The position numbers and the translations under genes are program-made. Below are positions 26,315 through 35,602 of a DNA stretch of 64,000 bases, in pieces (position 1 is the stretch's first letter; each line of letters starts with the position of its first letter). A model generated the notes under the pieces. That model saw only the letters and a list, made by a program, of their open reading frames with translations, did not search any database and was not told the origin of the DNA. Origin of the DNA: Gramella sp. MAR_2010_147 (GTDB taxonomy: Bacteria > Bacteroidota > Bacteroidia > Flavobacteriales > Flavobacteriaceae); contig NZ_LT629741.1 of NCBI RefSeq assembly GCF_900105135.1, forward strand, positions 2,108,001-2,172,000. Direction: 5' to 3'.

Positions 26315-29101
26315 TTAGAGATCGAGAATATAGTCGGTTAAATTTGTTTCCCGGTCTAAATCCATCTTTTTACGCAATCGATATCGTTTAATTTCGACAC
26401 TTTTCACAGAAATATTTAATAAGGGTGCGATCTCTTTTGAAGATAAATTTAGACGTAAATACGCGCATAATTTTAGATCGTTTGAAGTAAGCCCTGGATG
26501 CTTGCTTTTAATTTTTCTGAAAAAATCTTTATCGGCATTACTAAATGCTTTTTTAAAAAATTTCCAGTTATCCTCTTCGCTAATGTCCTTATCTATAGTT
26601 TTAATTACTGAATGGATCTTGGTAGAATCTTCAGACTCCTTTAACTTGTCTTTAATACTGGTGAGAAACTCGTTCTTTTTAATAAGACTCATCGTAGAAA
26701 CAGCAAGCTCCCGATTCTTATTTGCCATGTCCTGTTCCAGCTTCTCATTTTTCAACTTAATGATCTCCTGTTCTGCTTCCAGATTTTTCATTTTGAGGGC
26801 ACGTTCATTCTCAGCAACATTTTTTAGATGGTGTCTTTTATTTAAAATATGTACCAGTAGTAGAATAAGTAAGAATATTATTAAATACCCAATCAGCGCG
26901 AACGTCCTCAAATAGAAGGGCCTGTCTATGGCAAATTTATAGTTTGCAATTGGTGTCTCATAATCGCCAATTTTTGCTTTTACCTCAAAAGTATAATCTC
27001 CAAAATCCAGGTTCTTGAAATTTGCCTCAGGTGATTCACTCCATGTACTCCAATTAGGGCTTAAACCTATGAGTCTATAACTATAAAGTGATTCCTGATA
27101 TTTTTCATGTACCGGGGCACTAAAATGAAAAGCAATGTTATTATGTTTAAAATCAAATTCTGTGTATTCACTTATTCTTACCCTTTGGGCTATGGCATCG
27201 AGTGCACTTACCTCAATCTTATTCAGTCTAACGGATATATCCCGGGGACCAGCATTTGGATCTTTAAATTTTATATACCCATTGGCTATACCCAGTAAGT
27301 ATTGAGAGTCTTCAAATTTTGAAATATTCTCATATCCTATGGCAATATTTCTAAAATCCTGCTCTATAAATACCGAAGTAAGATTGTAATTCTTACTCAG
27401 TTTTGCGGGCTCAATATAAAATATGCCCTCGTCTCCAAAGCCCCATAATTTCTGTTCTCTACCTTCACTTATCATTTTTCCGGACACCCTATTAATCCCG
27501 GAAATGACAGTATTTAGACGATTCTCTTTCGAAAATTTGTTTAAATCATTCAAATACTTATAGATCGTTTCTCTGGAACTGTAGTAGAGGGTATCATTAA
27601 AATGAAATAAACTGGACGTTATACCAGATTCTTTGGAAAAAGTATAATTCTCGACATTTGCTATTTGAGAAAGGCTATCATTGATCTGTAATTTAAAAAC
27701 GCCTTTATGCTCATTGCTTATCCAAATATTGCCATCATTATTAATTTCAATAAATTTTGAAGAATGCGGGAAATTTTCAAGCATCGGGGTAGCTTCCAGG
27801 TTTTCATTAGTTTGTCTTAGAAAACTAATTCCGTTATAATGTCCCTGAATAAAAACTCCGTCTTTATATTCTTTCACTATCCAGGTTCCCAGGCGGTCAC
27901 AAATTTTTGTAGCACGCCCTTCATTAATTAAAAATGTACCATTATTATGTCCACAAAGAATATTCTGGCCAACACTATCAATGAACCATACCTGTCCCTC
28001 GGTCCCCTTAATAAGCTGAAAATTATTTCGTCCTTCTTTTCTAAGGTATAATCCCTGATTAGTTCCCAGATAAAGATTCCCATTTATTTCAAATGAAGCA
28101 TAAACAGAACCTATTTCCCCCCGGTTATCCTGAAAAGACCGAAATGTTGAATTTAGATCTATACTGCTAATACCGTAATCCAGGCCGGCCCAAACTTTTC
28201 CAGAATCATCTAAAAAAAGATCTAGAACCGTATTATTCATCAAAATATTTTCCTGGTTAAATATATTGACTATTGCACCGTTGGCATCTAATTGAACCAC
28301 ACCTTTGCCAACGGTACCCATTACAATTCCCCCATTTTCGAGATCTACTACATCCAGAATATTAGGGTTTCCAAGTTCCCTGTTAAATTGTTGATCCTCT
28401 TTAATAAGCCTGGTTCCATTCCATGTAAAAAATTCAGACCTACCTGAAATCACACCAAGCTCTTTATCTTTTTTATAGAGATGCATGATGGCCCTTTCAC
28501 CAATTTGATCGAATGGAATTATAGCTTCAGGAATTCCATTACTAAATTTAAAAAGACCTGCTCCAACAAGTTGAAAATAAAGTTCGTTATCCAGTTTAAA
28601 AATCCCGGAAACAGGTTTTCCCAGGGGATTTTCCATTTTTGTTAACTCATCTTGCAGGGGATTAAAAAAATAAATTCCTGCGAAACTTCTAAATATCACG
28701 AGATCGTCCAAAAACTCGATATCCCAAAATTGCTCGCCATCATTAATGGTATTAGAGAACTTAGGCACCAGACTCGTATATTTTAATTTTCCGAAATCAT
28801 CCCGCTCCCAATATCCGGCTTCCATGTAAGCACCGGTATAAATCCTATCTCCTACAACTTTTAGTGATCTAACGATGGTATTATTCGGTACCGGATAAAG
28901 ATTCCAGTTTTCACCATTATATTCCAGTAATCCGGTACTATTTGCAAAATAAAAATTCTTATCCTCATCCTGTGCGATCATCCAGTTCTGGTTCCCTGCA
29001 GAGTATTGATTAGGGCCAAAATTAACCACAGGAGGCAATTCCTGTGCGAAGCTTCCCAGGAAAGTAAAAAGAAGAAATACTATAGTGAGCTTAATATTCA
29101 A
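26315..29101 (-). CDS. Membrane-anchored PUL regulator: sensor propeller, YYY domain, transmembrane helix and LuxR-type HTH
   Basis: The 928-residue protein starts with a signal peptide, followed by a long periplasmic beta-propeller-like sensor of the two-component-regulator-propeller type (about 25-600). A triple-tyrosine (Y_Y_Y) domain follows (about 665-750; FEVKAKIGDYETPIANY), then one transmembrane helix (about 755-778), a coiled coil, and a C-terminal LuxR-type helix-turn-helix (LSSKEIAPLLNISVKSVEIKRYRLRKKM). It has no histidine kinase or receiver domain, so it would couple periplasmic sugar sensing directly to DNA binding. It sits upstream of susC on the same strand, the usual place for a PUL regulator. 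Confidence 0.9.
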   Translation of the reverse strand: MNIKLTIVFLLFTFLGSFAQELPPVVNFGPNQYSAGNQNWMIAQDEDKNFYFANSTGLLEYNGENWNLYPVPNNTIVRSLKVVGDRIYTGAYMEAGYWERDDFGKLKYTSLVPKFSNTINDGEQFWDIEFLDDLVIFRSFAGIYFFNPLQDELTKMENPLGKPVSGIFKLDNELYFQLVGAGLFKFSNGIPEAIIPFDQIGERAIMHLYKKDKELGVISGRSEFFTWNGTRLIKEDQQFNRELGNPNILDVVDLENGGIVMGTVGKGVVQLDANGAIVNIFNQENILMNNTVLDLFLDDSGKVWAGLDYGISSIDLNSTFRSFQDNRGEIGSVYASFEINGNLYLGTNQGLYLRKEGRNNFQLIKGTEGQVWFIDSVGQNILCGHNNGTFLINEGRATKICDRLGTWIVKEYKDGVFIQGHYNGISFLRQTNENLEATPMLENFPHSSKFIEINNDGNIWISNEHKGVFKLQINDSLSQIANVENYTFSKESGITSSLFHFNDTLYYSSRETIYKYLNDLNKFSKENRLNTVISGINRVSGKMISEGREQKLWGFGDEGIFYIEPAKLSKNYNLTSVFIEQDFRNIAIGYENISKFEDSQYLLGIANGYIKFKDPNAGPRDISVRLNKIEVSALDAIAQRVRISEYTEFDFKHNNIAFHFSAPVHEKYQESLYSYRLIGLSPNWSTWSESPEANFKNLDFGDYTFEVKAKIGDYETPIANYKFAIDRPFYLRTFALIGYLIIFLLILLLVHILNKRHHLKNVAENERALKMKNLEAEQEIIKLKNEKLEQDMANKNRELAVSTMSLIKKNEFLTSIKDKLKESEDSTKIHSVIKTIDKDISEEDNWKFFKKAFSNADKDFFRKIKSKHPGLTSNDLKLCAYLRLNLSSKEIAPLLNISVKSVEIKRYRLRKKMDLDRETNLTDYILDL

Positions 29102-29327
29102 AAGGATATTCCAAATTATATTCTAAAATTCCGCAATCATCTTCAAAACAATAAAATTTTCAATTATTCCGACCATATTTTATTAGTAAAATTTTTAGGC
29201 ATGGATGTTAAAGTATTATAAAGAGCTATGACATCCTAAGAATTATAGATTTTTTTGGAAGTTACATATACTATAAATACTACATTGTAAACTACAAAGC
29301 CAATTTCAATCAAACAATTAAGCTTAT

Positions 29328-32300
29328 ATGGGCATTATAGAAAGACTACACAATAATAAGATTTCAAAAAATTTCAGTTTTTTAACCTTATCCCTACTAT
29401 TTTCAGTTTTTTCACTACAGGCTCAGGAGAGTTCTTCTAAAGACAAAGGCATAGTACATTCGGTTTATATCACTTCAAACACGGGGTTGCGAAGCAATGA
29501 ATCCAACCAGAAAATTTTAAAACAGATTGTAGAGGCCTCCAAAAAAGGGGATTCTTCCAGTTTAGTGATTATTGGTAACCTGGTTCCAAAAGAAGGTTTT
29601 CCAGATAAAGACAACGGTCGTGATAAAGTAGAACAGGATCTTCAGAAAAATTTGCTGGATAAGATCAGTGATTTTAAAGGTAATATTGTTTTTACCCCTG
29701 GCTACAATGAATGGCAGGCAGACGCACCAGATAATATTGACGACCTGGAGTCTTTTCTTCAGGATAATTCCAGCGCAAAATTCTGGCCTAACGATGGCTG
29801 TGCTATAGAATCTGAAAGTCTTAGTGACGATGTCCAGTTGATTATGGTAGATTCACAATGGTTTATAGAAGACTGGGACAAGCATCCTTATATCAACAAT
29901 AAGTGTGAGATCAAAACCAGAGCTCAATTTCGTGAGGAATTCAATGATGAATTAGAAGATAATCAGCGTAAAACAGTGCTTGTAGCTGTACATCATCCAA
30001 TAATGACTCAATCTAAGATCGGTTTTTTTGAAAAAATCATCGGTGCAGGAACTCAAACGGAAAGAAATCCGCAGTTAAAAGAATTAATGGGGACCCTTGA
30101 AGCCCTGGCAAGACAGTATAACGATGTGATCTTCTTATCTGGAAAAGATCAAAATTTACAATATGTACAGGACGATGATGTAGAACAGATCATTGCCGGA
30201 GTTACTGAAAATCCTAAAAAAGCAAGGCCAGATAAAGATAATGGCGATTTTGCAGCGTACGAGCTTGGTTACGCCAGGCTGAATATATATAAGGATGGAA
30301 GTTCAAATGTTGAGATTTTTAAGGTATTGGAATCTGGTTCAGAAAAGATATTCAATAAACAAATTTCTCGTGAACGTCCAACCCTGGATGAAGTAGAATG
30401 GCCTGATACCAGAATTGGAAATACTACTATGGCTTCTGTCTATACAGATGAAGAAACAGATAAAGACGGGCTTTTTAGAGCCATTTGGGGTGAACACTAT
30501 CGTCCCTTATATAGCAGAGATTTTGAATTTCCTGTGCTTTACCTGGATACCATACCTGGGAACCTTGAAGTTCTTGGTGCAGGTGGCGGGCACCAGTCAA
30601 GATCCTTAGGTTTTAAGGATGAAGACGATCATGAATACACCATGAGAGCTCTTAAAAAAAGTGCGCTCCAATTTCTTCAAAGTACCGTAGTTACTACTCA
30701 TTACGTAAAAGAATATCTTGAAAACACGGTAGCCGAAAGATATGTACAGGACTTTTATACCACAGCCTTTCCTTACGGAACCTTTCCAGCAGGAAGGTTT
30801 ATGGACGAATTAGACATTTACCATCCCAACTCCAATCTTTATTATGTTCCAAAACAGGAGGCTTTGGGAGTTTATAATGAAGAATATGGAGATGAACTAT
30901 ATATGTTCGAAGCTCATGTTGGAGGGGAGAATAAAAACCTTGAGATCTTCGGAAATGCAGATGATATTTTAAATACGTCTGATCTTTTACTGGATATGAG
31001 AAAAAGTAAAGATGCATATGTAGATGAAGATATGTTCATAAGAGCAAGATTACTGGATATGTTACTGGGAGACTGGGACAGACATGAAGGCCAGTATGAA
31101 TGGGCTGAATTTGAAGATGAAGAAGGCAAAAAGAGGTATTTACCAATCGCAAAAGACCGTGATCAGGTATTCCCTAGAATGGACGGATTAGCACTTTCTC
31201 TTCTAAGAATGGGTTTCCCTCCATTTAGAGCGATGGAAGAATACAGCCCAATGGTTAAAAGTCCAAAATGGTTTAATATAGCCGGGTATCCTTTAGATAA
31301 AGCTTTTATAAGAAATGCTCAATGGGAAGATTGGGAAGCTCAGGTTGATTATATTCAAAATAATATTACCGATGATGTAATTCAGGAAGCATTTGCAGTG
31401 TTACCTCAGGATCTGGCTCAGGATCCTTATGTTGCAGAGATTAAAGAAATTATGAAAGCGCGAAGAGGCAACCTGGACAAGATAGCGAAAGAGTATTATC
31501 AACATCTGGCTGAATTTGACATGTTTACCGGTACAGAGGAAGATGATAAATTTTTGATCACAAGAAAGCCAAATGGAATTACCAGCGTAATATTGAAAAA
31601 TGAAAATGACGAGATCCTTGCTGAAAAATCATATAGTTCAGATGTTACCAGAGAAGTTTGGATTTACGGGCTGGATGGAGATGACGAATTTCAGATCGTT
31701 GGAAAAGGCTCTGATCTTGTCCCGTTAAAAGTGATTGGCGGGGAAGAAAACGATATTTATGATTTTCAAAATAAACGAAGAGCGAAACTCTATGATTATA
31801 AGAGTAAGGATAATACAATAAAAACTCCCGGTGCTCGTAAAATGCTGGTAGACTCTTATGAGATTAACAATTACGATCCAAACAAGAAGAAAATCAGACA
31901 ATATACTTTTCTACCTGCTGCCGATTTTAACTCAGACCAGGGATTCAGTCTGGGTGTAAATAATACATATACCATAAAGGGGCTGGTTAGAAATCCTTTC
32001 ACTGCAAGGCATAATGTAACCGCTAACTATTATTTTGCTACTAAAGGTTTTGATGTAGGATATTCAGGAGAGTTCGCCCATATATTTCACAATTGGAACT
32101 TTGGTCTGGACGCGTATTATTCCAGTCCTAATTTTGTGATCAATTATTTTGGAACAGGAAACGATACTGAATATGATCCTGATGATATCGCGAAAGATTA
32201 TAACCGTGTTAAAATAGAGCAATGGAGATTTGCACCTTCGCTGATCTATAGAAAAAATAATAATGTAAGCTTTTATATTAAGCCGCTGGTGGAATCTATG

Positions 32301-32945
32301 GAAATCGCCTATGATGAAGGTAGATTCGTTGCCGATACCTTTGAACCAACCAATGATGTATTTGAAAGCCAGATGTACGCTGGAGGGGAGCTTAATTACA
32401 ACTACTTTAATAAGGATCGTGTTGCCTTCCCATCAAGAGGAATGGAACTGGATCTAACCGCGGGATATAAGACAAACATCGATGATCACGACAATAAGTT
32501 TGCCTATGTAAGACCAATGCTTGCGATAGATTACCCTCTGCATGAAAGTGGTTTTGCTGCAATAGCGACCAAAATTGGTGGTGAGGCAATTCTTGGAGAT
32601 AATTATGAATTTTATCATGCCGCCAAACTTGGAGGAGGAAACAGGAATAGTCTTCGAGGATATAGAAATGAACGTTTCAACGGTAAATATGCTTTTTATC
32701 AGAATATTGATATTAGAAGTGGTATCACTCAGTTTAGAACCGACTTTATCCCAATTAGAATGGGGGCAAGTTTAGGTTTTGATTATGGTAGAGTTTGGGT
32801 AGATGATGATAACAGTAATGACTGGCATACCAACTATGGTGGTTCTATCTTTATCAATGCCTTTAAAGCCTTTACAGGTAATATAGGATACTATGTGGGT
32901 GATGAAGGAGGAAGACTGAATTTCACTTTCAATTTTGACTTCTAA
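29328..32945 (+). CDS. Outer-membrane fusion protein: degenerate calcineurin-like phosphoesterase, kinase-like middle region and BamA-type barrel
   Basis: The 1205-residue protein has a signal peptide ending LQAQ (about residue 33). Residues 42-330 align in layout with metallophosphoesterases, but the metal signatures are altered: GN-L-V-P at 83-86 instead of GD, GYNEW at 125-129 instead of GNHD, and SGKDQNLQ at 271-278 instead of SGHxH; only HHP (222-224) survives. The middle region (about 380-640) has LLGDWDRHEGQ and PIAKDRDQVF, which resemble HRD- and DFG-like motifs of Fam20/CotH-like kinases. The C-terminal region (about 840-1205) is a surface-antigen (Omp85-like) barrel ending FNFDF. 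Function unknown. Confidence 0.85.
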   Translation: MGIIERLHNNKISKNFSFLTLSLLFSVFSLQAQESSSKDKGIVHSVYITSNTGLRSNESNQKILKQIVEASKKGDSSSLVIIGNLVPKEGFPDKDNGRDKVEQDLQKNLLDKISDFKGNIVFTPGYNEWQADAPDNIDDLESFLQDNSSAKFWPNDGCAIESESLSDDVQLIMVDSQWFIEDWDKHPYINNKCEIKTRAQFREEFNDELEDNQRKTVLVAVHHPIMTQSKIGFFEKIIGAGTQTERNPQLKELMGTLEALARQYNDVIFLSGKDQNLQYVQDDDVEQIIAGVTENPKKARPDKDNGDFAAYELGYARLNIYKDGSSNVEIFKVLESGSEKIFNKQISRERPTLDEVEWPDTRIGNTTMASVYTDEETDKDGLFRAIWGEHYRPLYSRDFEFPVLYLDTIPGNLEVLGAGGGHQSRSLGFKDEDDHEYTMRALKKSALQFLQSTVVTTHYVKEYLENTVAERYVQDFYTTAFPYGTFPAGRFMDELDIYHPNSNLYYVPKQEALGVYNEEYGDELYMFEAHVGGENKNLEIFGNADDILNTSDLLLDMRKSKDAYVDEDMFIRARLLDMLLGDWDRHEGQYEWAEFEDEEGKKRYLPIAKDRDQVFPRMDGLALSLLRMGFPPFRAMEEYSPMVKSPKWFNIAGYPLDKAFIRNAQWEDWEAQVDYIQNNITDDVIQEAFAVLPQDLAQDPYVAEIKEIMKARRGNLDKIAKEYYQHLAEFDMFTGTEEDDKFLITRKPNGITSVILKNENDEILAEKSYSSDVTREVWIYGLDGDDEFQIVGKGSDLVPLKVIGGEENDIYDFQNKRRAKLYDYKSKDNTIKTPGARKMLVDSYEINNYDPNKKKIRQYTFLPAADFNSDQGFSLGVNNTYTIKGLVRNPFTARHNVTANYYFATKGFDVGYSGEFAHIFHNWNFGLDAYYSSPNFVINYFGTGNDTEYDPDDIAKDYNRVKIEQWRFAPSLIYRKNNNVSFYIKPLVESMEIAYDEGRFVADTFEPTNDVFESQMYAGGELNYNYFNKDRVAFPSRGMELDLTAGYKTNIDDHDNKFAYVRPMLAIDYPLHESGFAAIATKIGGEAILGDNYEFYHAAKLGGGNRNSLRGYRNERFNGKYAFYQNIDIRSGITQFRTDFIPIRMGASLGFDYGRVWVDDDNSNDWHTNYGGSIFINAFKAFTGNIGYYVGDEGGRLNFTFNFDF

Positions 32946-32967
32946 ATCGAGGCTATAAAATGAAAAG

Positions 32968-33000
32968 AAACCACGCCATCAATGATGATCGCGGTTTTTT
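32968..33000 (+). terminator. Intrinsic terminator after the fusion-protein gene
   Basis: An imperfect stem (AAACC..CGC.ATCA with TGAT.GCGGTTT) is followed by a run of T ending at about 33000. It lies between convergent genes 23 bases after the stop at 32945. Confidence 0.6.
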
Positions 33001-33011
33001 ATTGTCTTTTT

Positions 33012-33680
33012 CTAGTCCAATTTGTCAGCTAAAGATTGAATGGTTGTGGTTTCTATAGTTGGTTTCTCAGATAAAGGAAAAACAAACTTCCCGGGACGTT
33101 GTATAAAAGCTGTTTGCAATCCAGCTCTCATGGCTCCTGTTATATCCCATCCGTGGGCAGCAACCATCATGGAGTTTTCTGAATTAGAATTTGCCTCCTT
33201 TAAAGCATATTTATAAGATGCTGAATGTGGTTTGTATTTTTTGATAGAATCAATGCTTAAAATCTTATCAAAATATTCTGATAGACGCGCAAACTCCAGT
33301 TGCTCCTTTAAAACAGAAGGCTTTCCATTACTAAAAGCAACTAATTGAAATCCCGAATTTTTCAGCTGTTTTAAACCGGGTACTACGTCAGGGTAAGGTT
33401 CCAGTTTATTTATTGGACTTAGGATTTTCTTAATTTCATTATCAGAAAAATCTTTGTGATACTTCTTAGCATTCATTTTAAATATAGCCGAAGCAAGCTC
33501 GCTAAAGTCATGATAAGAGTCCGTTAGAGATTCTACCAGTGAATATTGAAGCAGTTCAGCAAACCATACCTGGGATGCATGATCATTTCCCAGCGCTTCA
33601 TCGATGCTTTTTTTAAGAGGCTCCAGGTCCAGTAATGTTTCGTTTACATCAAAAATTAGTGTTTCGATCTTATTTTTCAT
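33012..33680 (-). CDS. Haloacid dehalogenase type II family hydrolase
   Basis: The 222-residue HAD-superfamily enzyme has the nucleophile motif FDVNETLLDL (about residues 9-18), a helical cap domain, motif II FSNG (about 116-119), a lysine in KKYKPHSASYKYAL and motif III VAAHGWDITGAMRAG. This arrangement is that of (S)-2-haloacid dehalogenases, which hydrolyse 2-halo acids to hydroxy acids. The natural substrate here is not known. It is a single-gene unit between convergent and unrelated neighbours. Confidence 0.9.
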   Translation of the reverse strand: MKNKIETLIFDVNETLLDLEPLKKSIDEALGNDHASQVWFAELLQYSLVESLTDSYHDFSELASAIFKMNAKKYHKDFSDNEIKKILSPINKLEPYPDVVPGLKQLKNSGFQLVAFSNGKPSVLKEQLEFARLSEYFDKILSIDSIKKYKPHSASYKYALKEANSNSENSMMVAAHGWDITGAMRAGLQTAFIQRPGKFVFPLSEKPTIETTTIQSLADKLD

Positions 33681-33863
33681 AGTTCAACTAAAATAGCAAA
33701 GCTTATGGAAATACCAGACGCCATCTAATTTTTTAAATAATCTGATTAGTTTACTAATTGAACAAGAAAAGAATGCATCTAATAAGTAGCTGGATATACG
33801 ATAATAGATACAATGTGCTGCATAGTATTGCAAGCCGCAAAACTTAAAGCTTAAAACTCAATT

Positions 33864-34079
33864 TTAGAATGGAGATGGCGGATGTGCGGTTGTTTCTTGC
33901 GATGTAATCACCTCATTATTTCCAAAAGAAGAGTTATGGTAATTTTTAGATGTAAGTAAAAATACCAGAAACGAAATAGCGACGATCATTAGCGCTTTGC
34001 AAAGGTAGCTAAGAAATAAAACAGGGAAATCCAGATCGTCTCCATCAAACAATCTTACACGATACAGCAGAGTTTTCAT
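33864..34079 (-). CDS. Small single-helix membrane protein, unknown function
   Basis: The 71-residue product has a charged N-terminal stretch (RVRLFDGDDLDF), one transmembrane helix (about residues 22-42) and a polar, proline-rich tail. I recognise no family. A gene is plausible because of the clean single-pass topology and the absence of a competing frame, but it stands alone with no operon support. Confidence 0.45.
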   Translation of the reverse strand: MKTLLYRVRLFDGDDLDFPVLFLSYLCKALMIVAISFLVFLLTSKNYHNSSFGNNEVITSQETTAHPPSPF

Positions 34080-34280
34080 ATAGTATGATTTAGGGCAATA
34101 ACATTACCGTAGATAATTCATATTTTATATGTAAAGTACGTGGGGCTTTTGCAAGTTAAGAATAGGTCTCCTTCCATTTAAAATTCCCTTAAATAGTTTT
34201 CAACCAAACTATTAACAATTGAAAACAGGCTATATATTATTTATTCTTAATCCCACAGAAAAGATTTTTACGTAGAAATG

Positions 34281-34310
34281 AAAAACCTTTCGTTTAATAA
34301 CGAAAGGTTT
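34281..34310 (-). terminator. Terminator downstream of tRNA-Arg
   Basis: Twelve-base arms AAACCTTTCGTT (34283-34294) and AACGAAAGGTTT (34299-34310) flank a four-base loop. On the minus strand the stem is followed by T residues, five bases past the tRNA 3' end. Confidence 0.9.
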
Positions 34311-34314
34311 GTTG

Positions 34315-34386
34315 TAGCCTCACCAGGAATCGAACCTGGATCTAAAGTTTAGGAAACTTCTATTCTATCCATTGAACTATGAGGCC
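34315..34386 (-). tRNA. tRNA-Arg (anticodon CCU)
   Basis: Read on the minus strand the 72-base sequence folds into a full cloverleaf. Acceptor GGCCTCA pairs with TGAGGCT (one G-U), D stem GTTC/GAAT, anticodon stem GAAGT/ACTTT with loop TTCCTAA, and T arm CCAGG-TTCGATT-CCTGG. The discriminator is A, and CCA is not encoded. The CCU anticodon reads AGG arginine codons. Confidence 0.95.
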
Positions 34387-34489
34387 AATTTTGAACAAAA
34401 AAACGAATTCTCAGAAAATAAAAATACTTTTTCAAAACTTCAAATTTCATAGATTTAGATTTAATTTTATATTAATTAGGTATTTAAAA

Positions 34490-34798
34490 ATGAGATCTAT
34501 GAAGTTTATTTTCACAATAATGGCAAGCTTGTTCTTACTTGTCCAAAACGGTTGTAATTCTGACAATGCTAATGATGAAGAACAGTACACCGGCATCATC
34601 AAACCTGCCGGGATCACTACCTACCAATACGGTACCCACAGGCTGGAAACCCAACAAAAGGTGTACGCCCTTAAAAGTGACAAGATAAATCTTGAAAATT
34701 ACGAGGATCAGGAAGTTGAGATCACTGCTACACTTATAGAAGGATATCCGGTTGACGGTGGACCTGTTTACCTACTAGTTACAAAAGTTAATAAATAG
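34490..34798 (+). CDS. Small lipoprotein of unknown function
   Basis: The 102-residue protein has a lipoprotein signal (MASLFLLVQNGCNSD), then a small beta-rich domain (about 25-102) with the segment YTGIIKPAGITTYQYGTHRL. I start at the ATG at 34490; another in-frame ATG at 34499 is equally good. A longer upstream reading runs into the divergent tRNA gene and is rejected. The fold resembles small OB-like domains, but no family is recognised. Confidence 0.7.
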   Translation: MRSMKFIFTIMASLFLLVQNGCNSDNANDEEQYTGIIKPAGITTYQYGTHRLETQQKVYALKSDKINLENYEDQEVEITATLIEGYPVDGGPVYLLVTKVNK

Positions 34799-34816
34799 CC
34801 AGTTACCTTTTAAAAC

Positions 34817-34847
34817 TTGTATTTACCCCTCCCTAATTTTATATTTG
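34817..34847 (+). promoter_or_regulatory. Bacteroidota-type promoter for the DUF2490 gene
   Basis: TTG at 34817-34819 is followed after 20 bases by TATATTTG at 34840-34847, matching the TTTG / TAnnTTTG pattern. The gene start is 19 bases downstream. Confidence 0.55.
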
Positions 34848-34865
34848 CCGGTAAAAATTTAAGTT

Positions 34866-35555
34866 TTGAAAAAATTATTTAGTTTACTCCTCATCTCATT
34901 ATTTTTTACTGTGAATTCCAATGCCCAGGTAGATGAAGATCAACATGGTGGTTGGTATATGTATTTTTGGAATACAGAGTTCAGCGATTCAAAATTCGGC
35001 CTTCAGGGAGATGTGCAATACAGAAACTGGGATGTAATTGGTGATCTGGAACAACTTTTATTAAGAGCGGGTATTACTTATAGCCCATCAGATAATGTGA
35101 AATTTACACTGGGATACGGGAATATTACCTCAGGGGTGTTTGGAGATTCAAACGACACTTCAACTGAAAGCAGGATCTATCAGGAGGCGCTCCTCCCACA
35201 TAAAATTTCTGAAAGAATTTATCTTAAACATAGATTTAGATATGAGCAAAGATGGGTAGAAGATCAGGATTTCAGGACCAGGTATCGCTATAATATATTT
35301 CTGAACATTCCCCTGAACCAACCTAATTTAAATAAAAACTCGATTTATCTGGCTTTTTACAATGAGCTATTTATCAATGGGCAGAAAGATATAGGAGATG
35401 GCCGCCGTGTAGAACTTTTTGATCGTAACAGGCTTTATGGAGCACTGGGTTATGCTATTAAAGATAACCTAAAAGTCCAGGCTGGATATATGGAGCAAAC
35501 ATCAAATAGCCTTAGTAAGGGACAAATTCAACTAAGCCTGCACCACAGCTTCTAA
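34866..35555 (+). CDS. DUF2490 family outer-membrane-type protein
   Basis: The 229-residue protein has a signal peptide (about 1-20, ending SNAQ) and then amphipathic beta strands typical of DUF2490: GWYMYFWNTEF, HRFRYEQRW and a terminal phenylalanine (SLHHSF). A small outer-membrane barrel is expected, with no known function. The start is TTG at 34866, chosen because it gives a complete signal peptide starting with Lys-Lys. A promoter-like element lies just upstream. Confidence 0.85.
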   Translation: MKKLFSLLLISLFFTVNSNAQVDEDQHGGWYMYFWNTEFSDSKFGLQGDVQYRNWDVIGDLEQLLLRAGITYSPSDNVKFTLGYGNITSGVFGDSNDTSTESRIYQEALLPHKISERIYLKHRFRYEQRWVEDQDFRTRYRYNIFLNIPLNQPNLNKNSIYLAFYNELFINGQKDIGDGRRVELFDRNRLYGALGYAIKDNLKVQAGYMEQTSNSLSKGQIQLSLHHSF

Positions 35556-35602
35556 TATCTGAAGGCTTTTAGTATCTTTAGACATTATAGATAATCAATT
35601 TT

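Noticed and set aside
34379..34489. Upstream extension of the small lipoprotein
   Set aside because: It starts inside the tRNA-Arg gene and would hide the lipoprotein signal.
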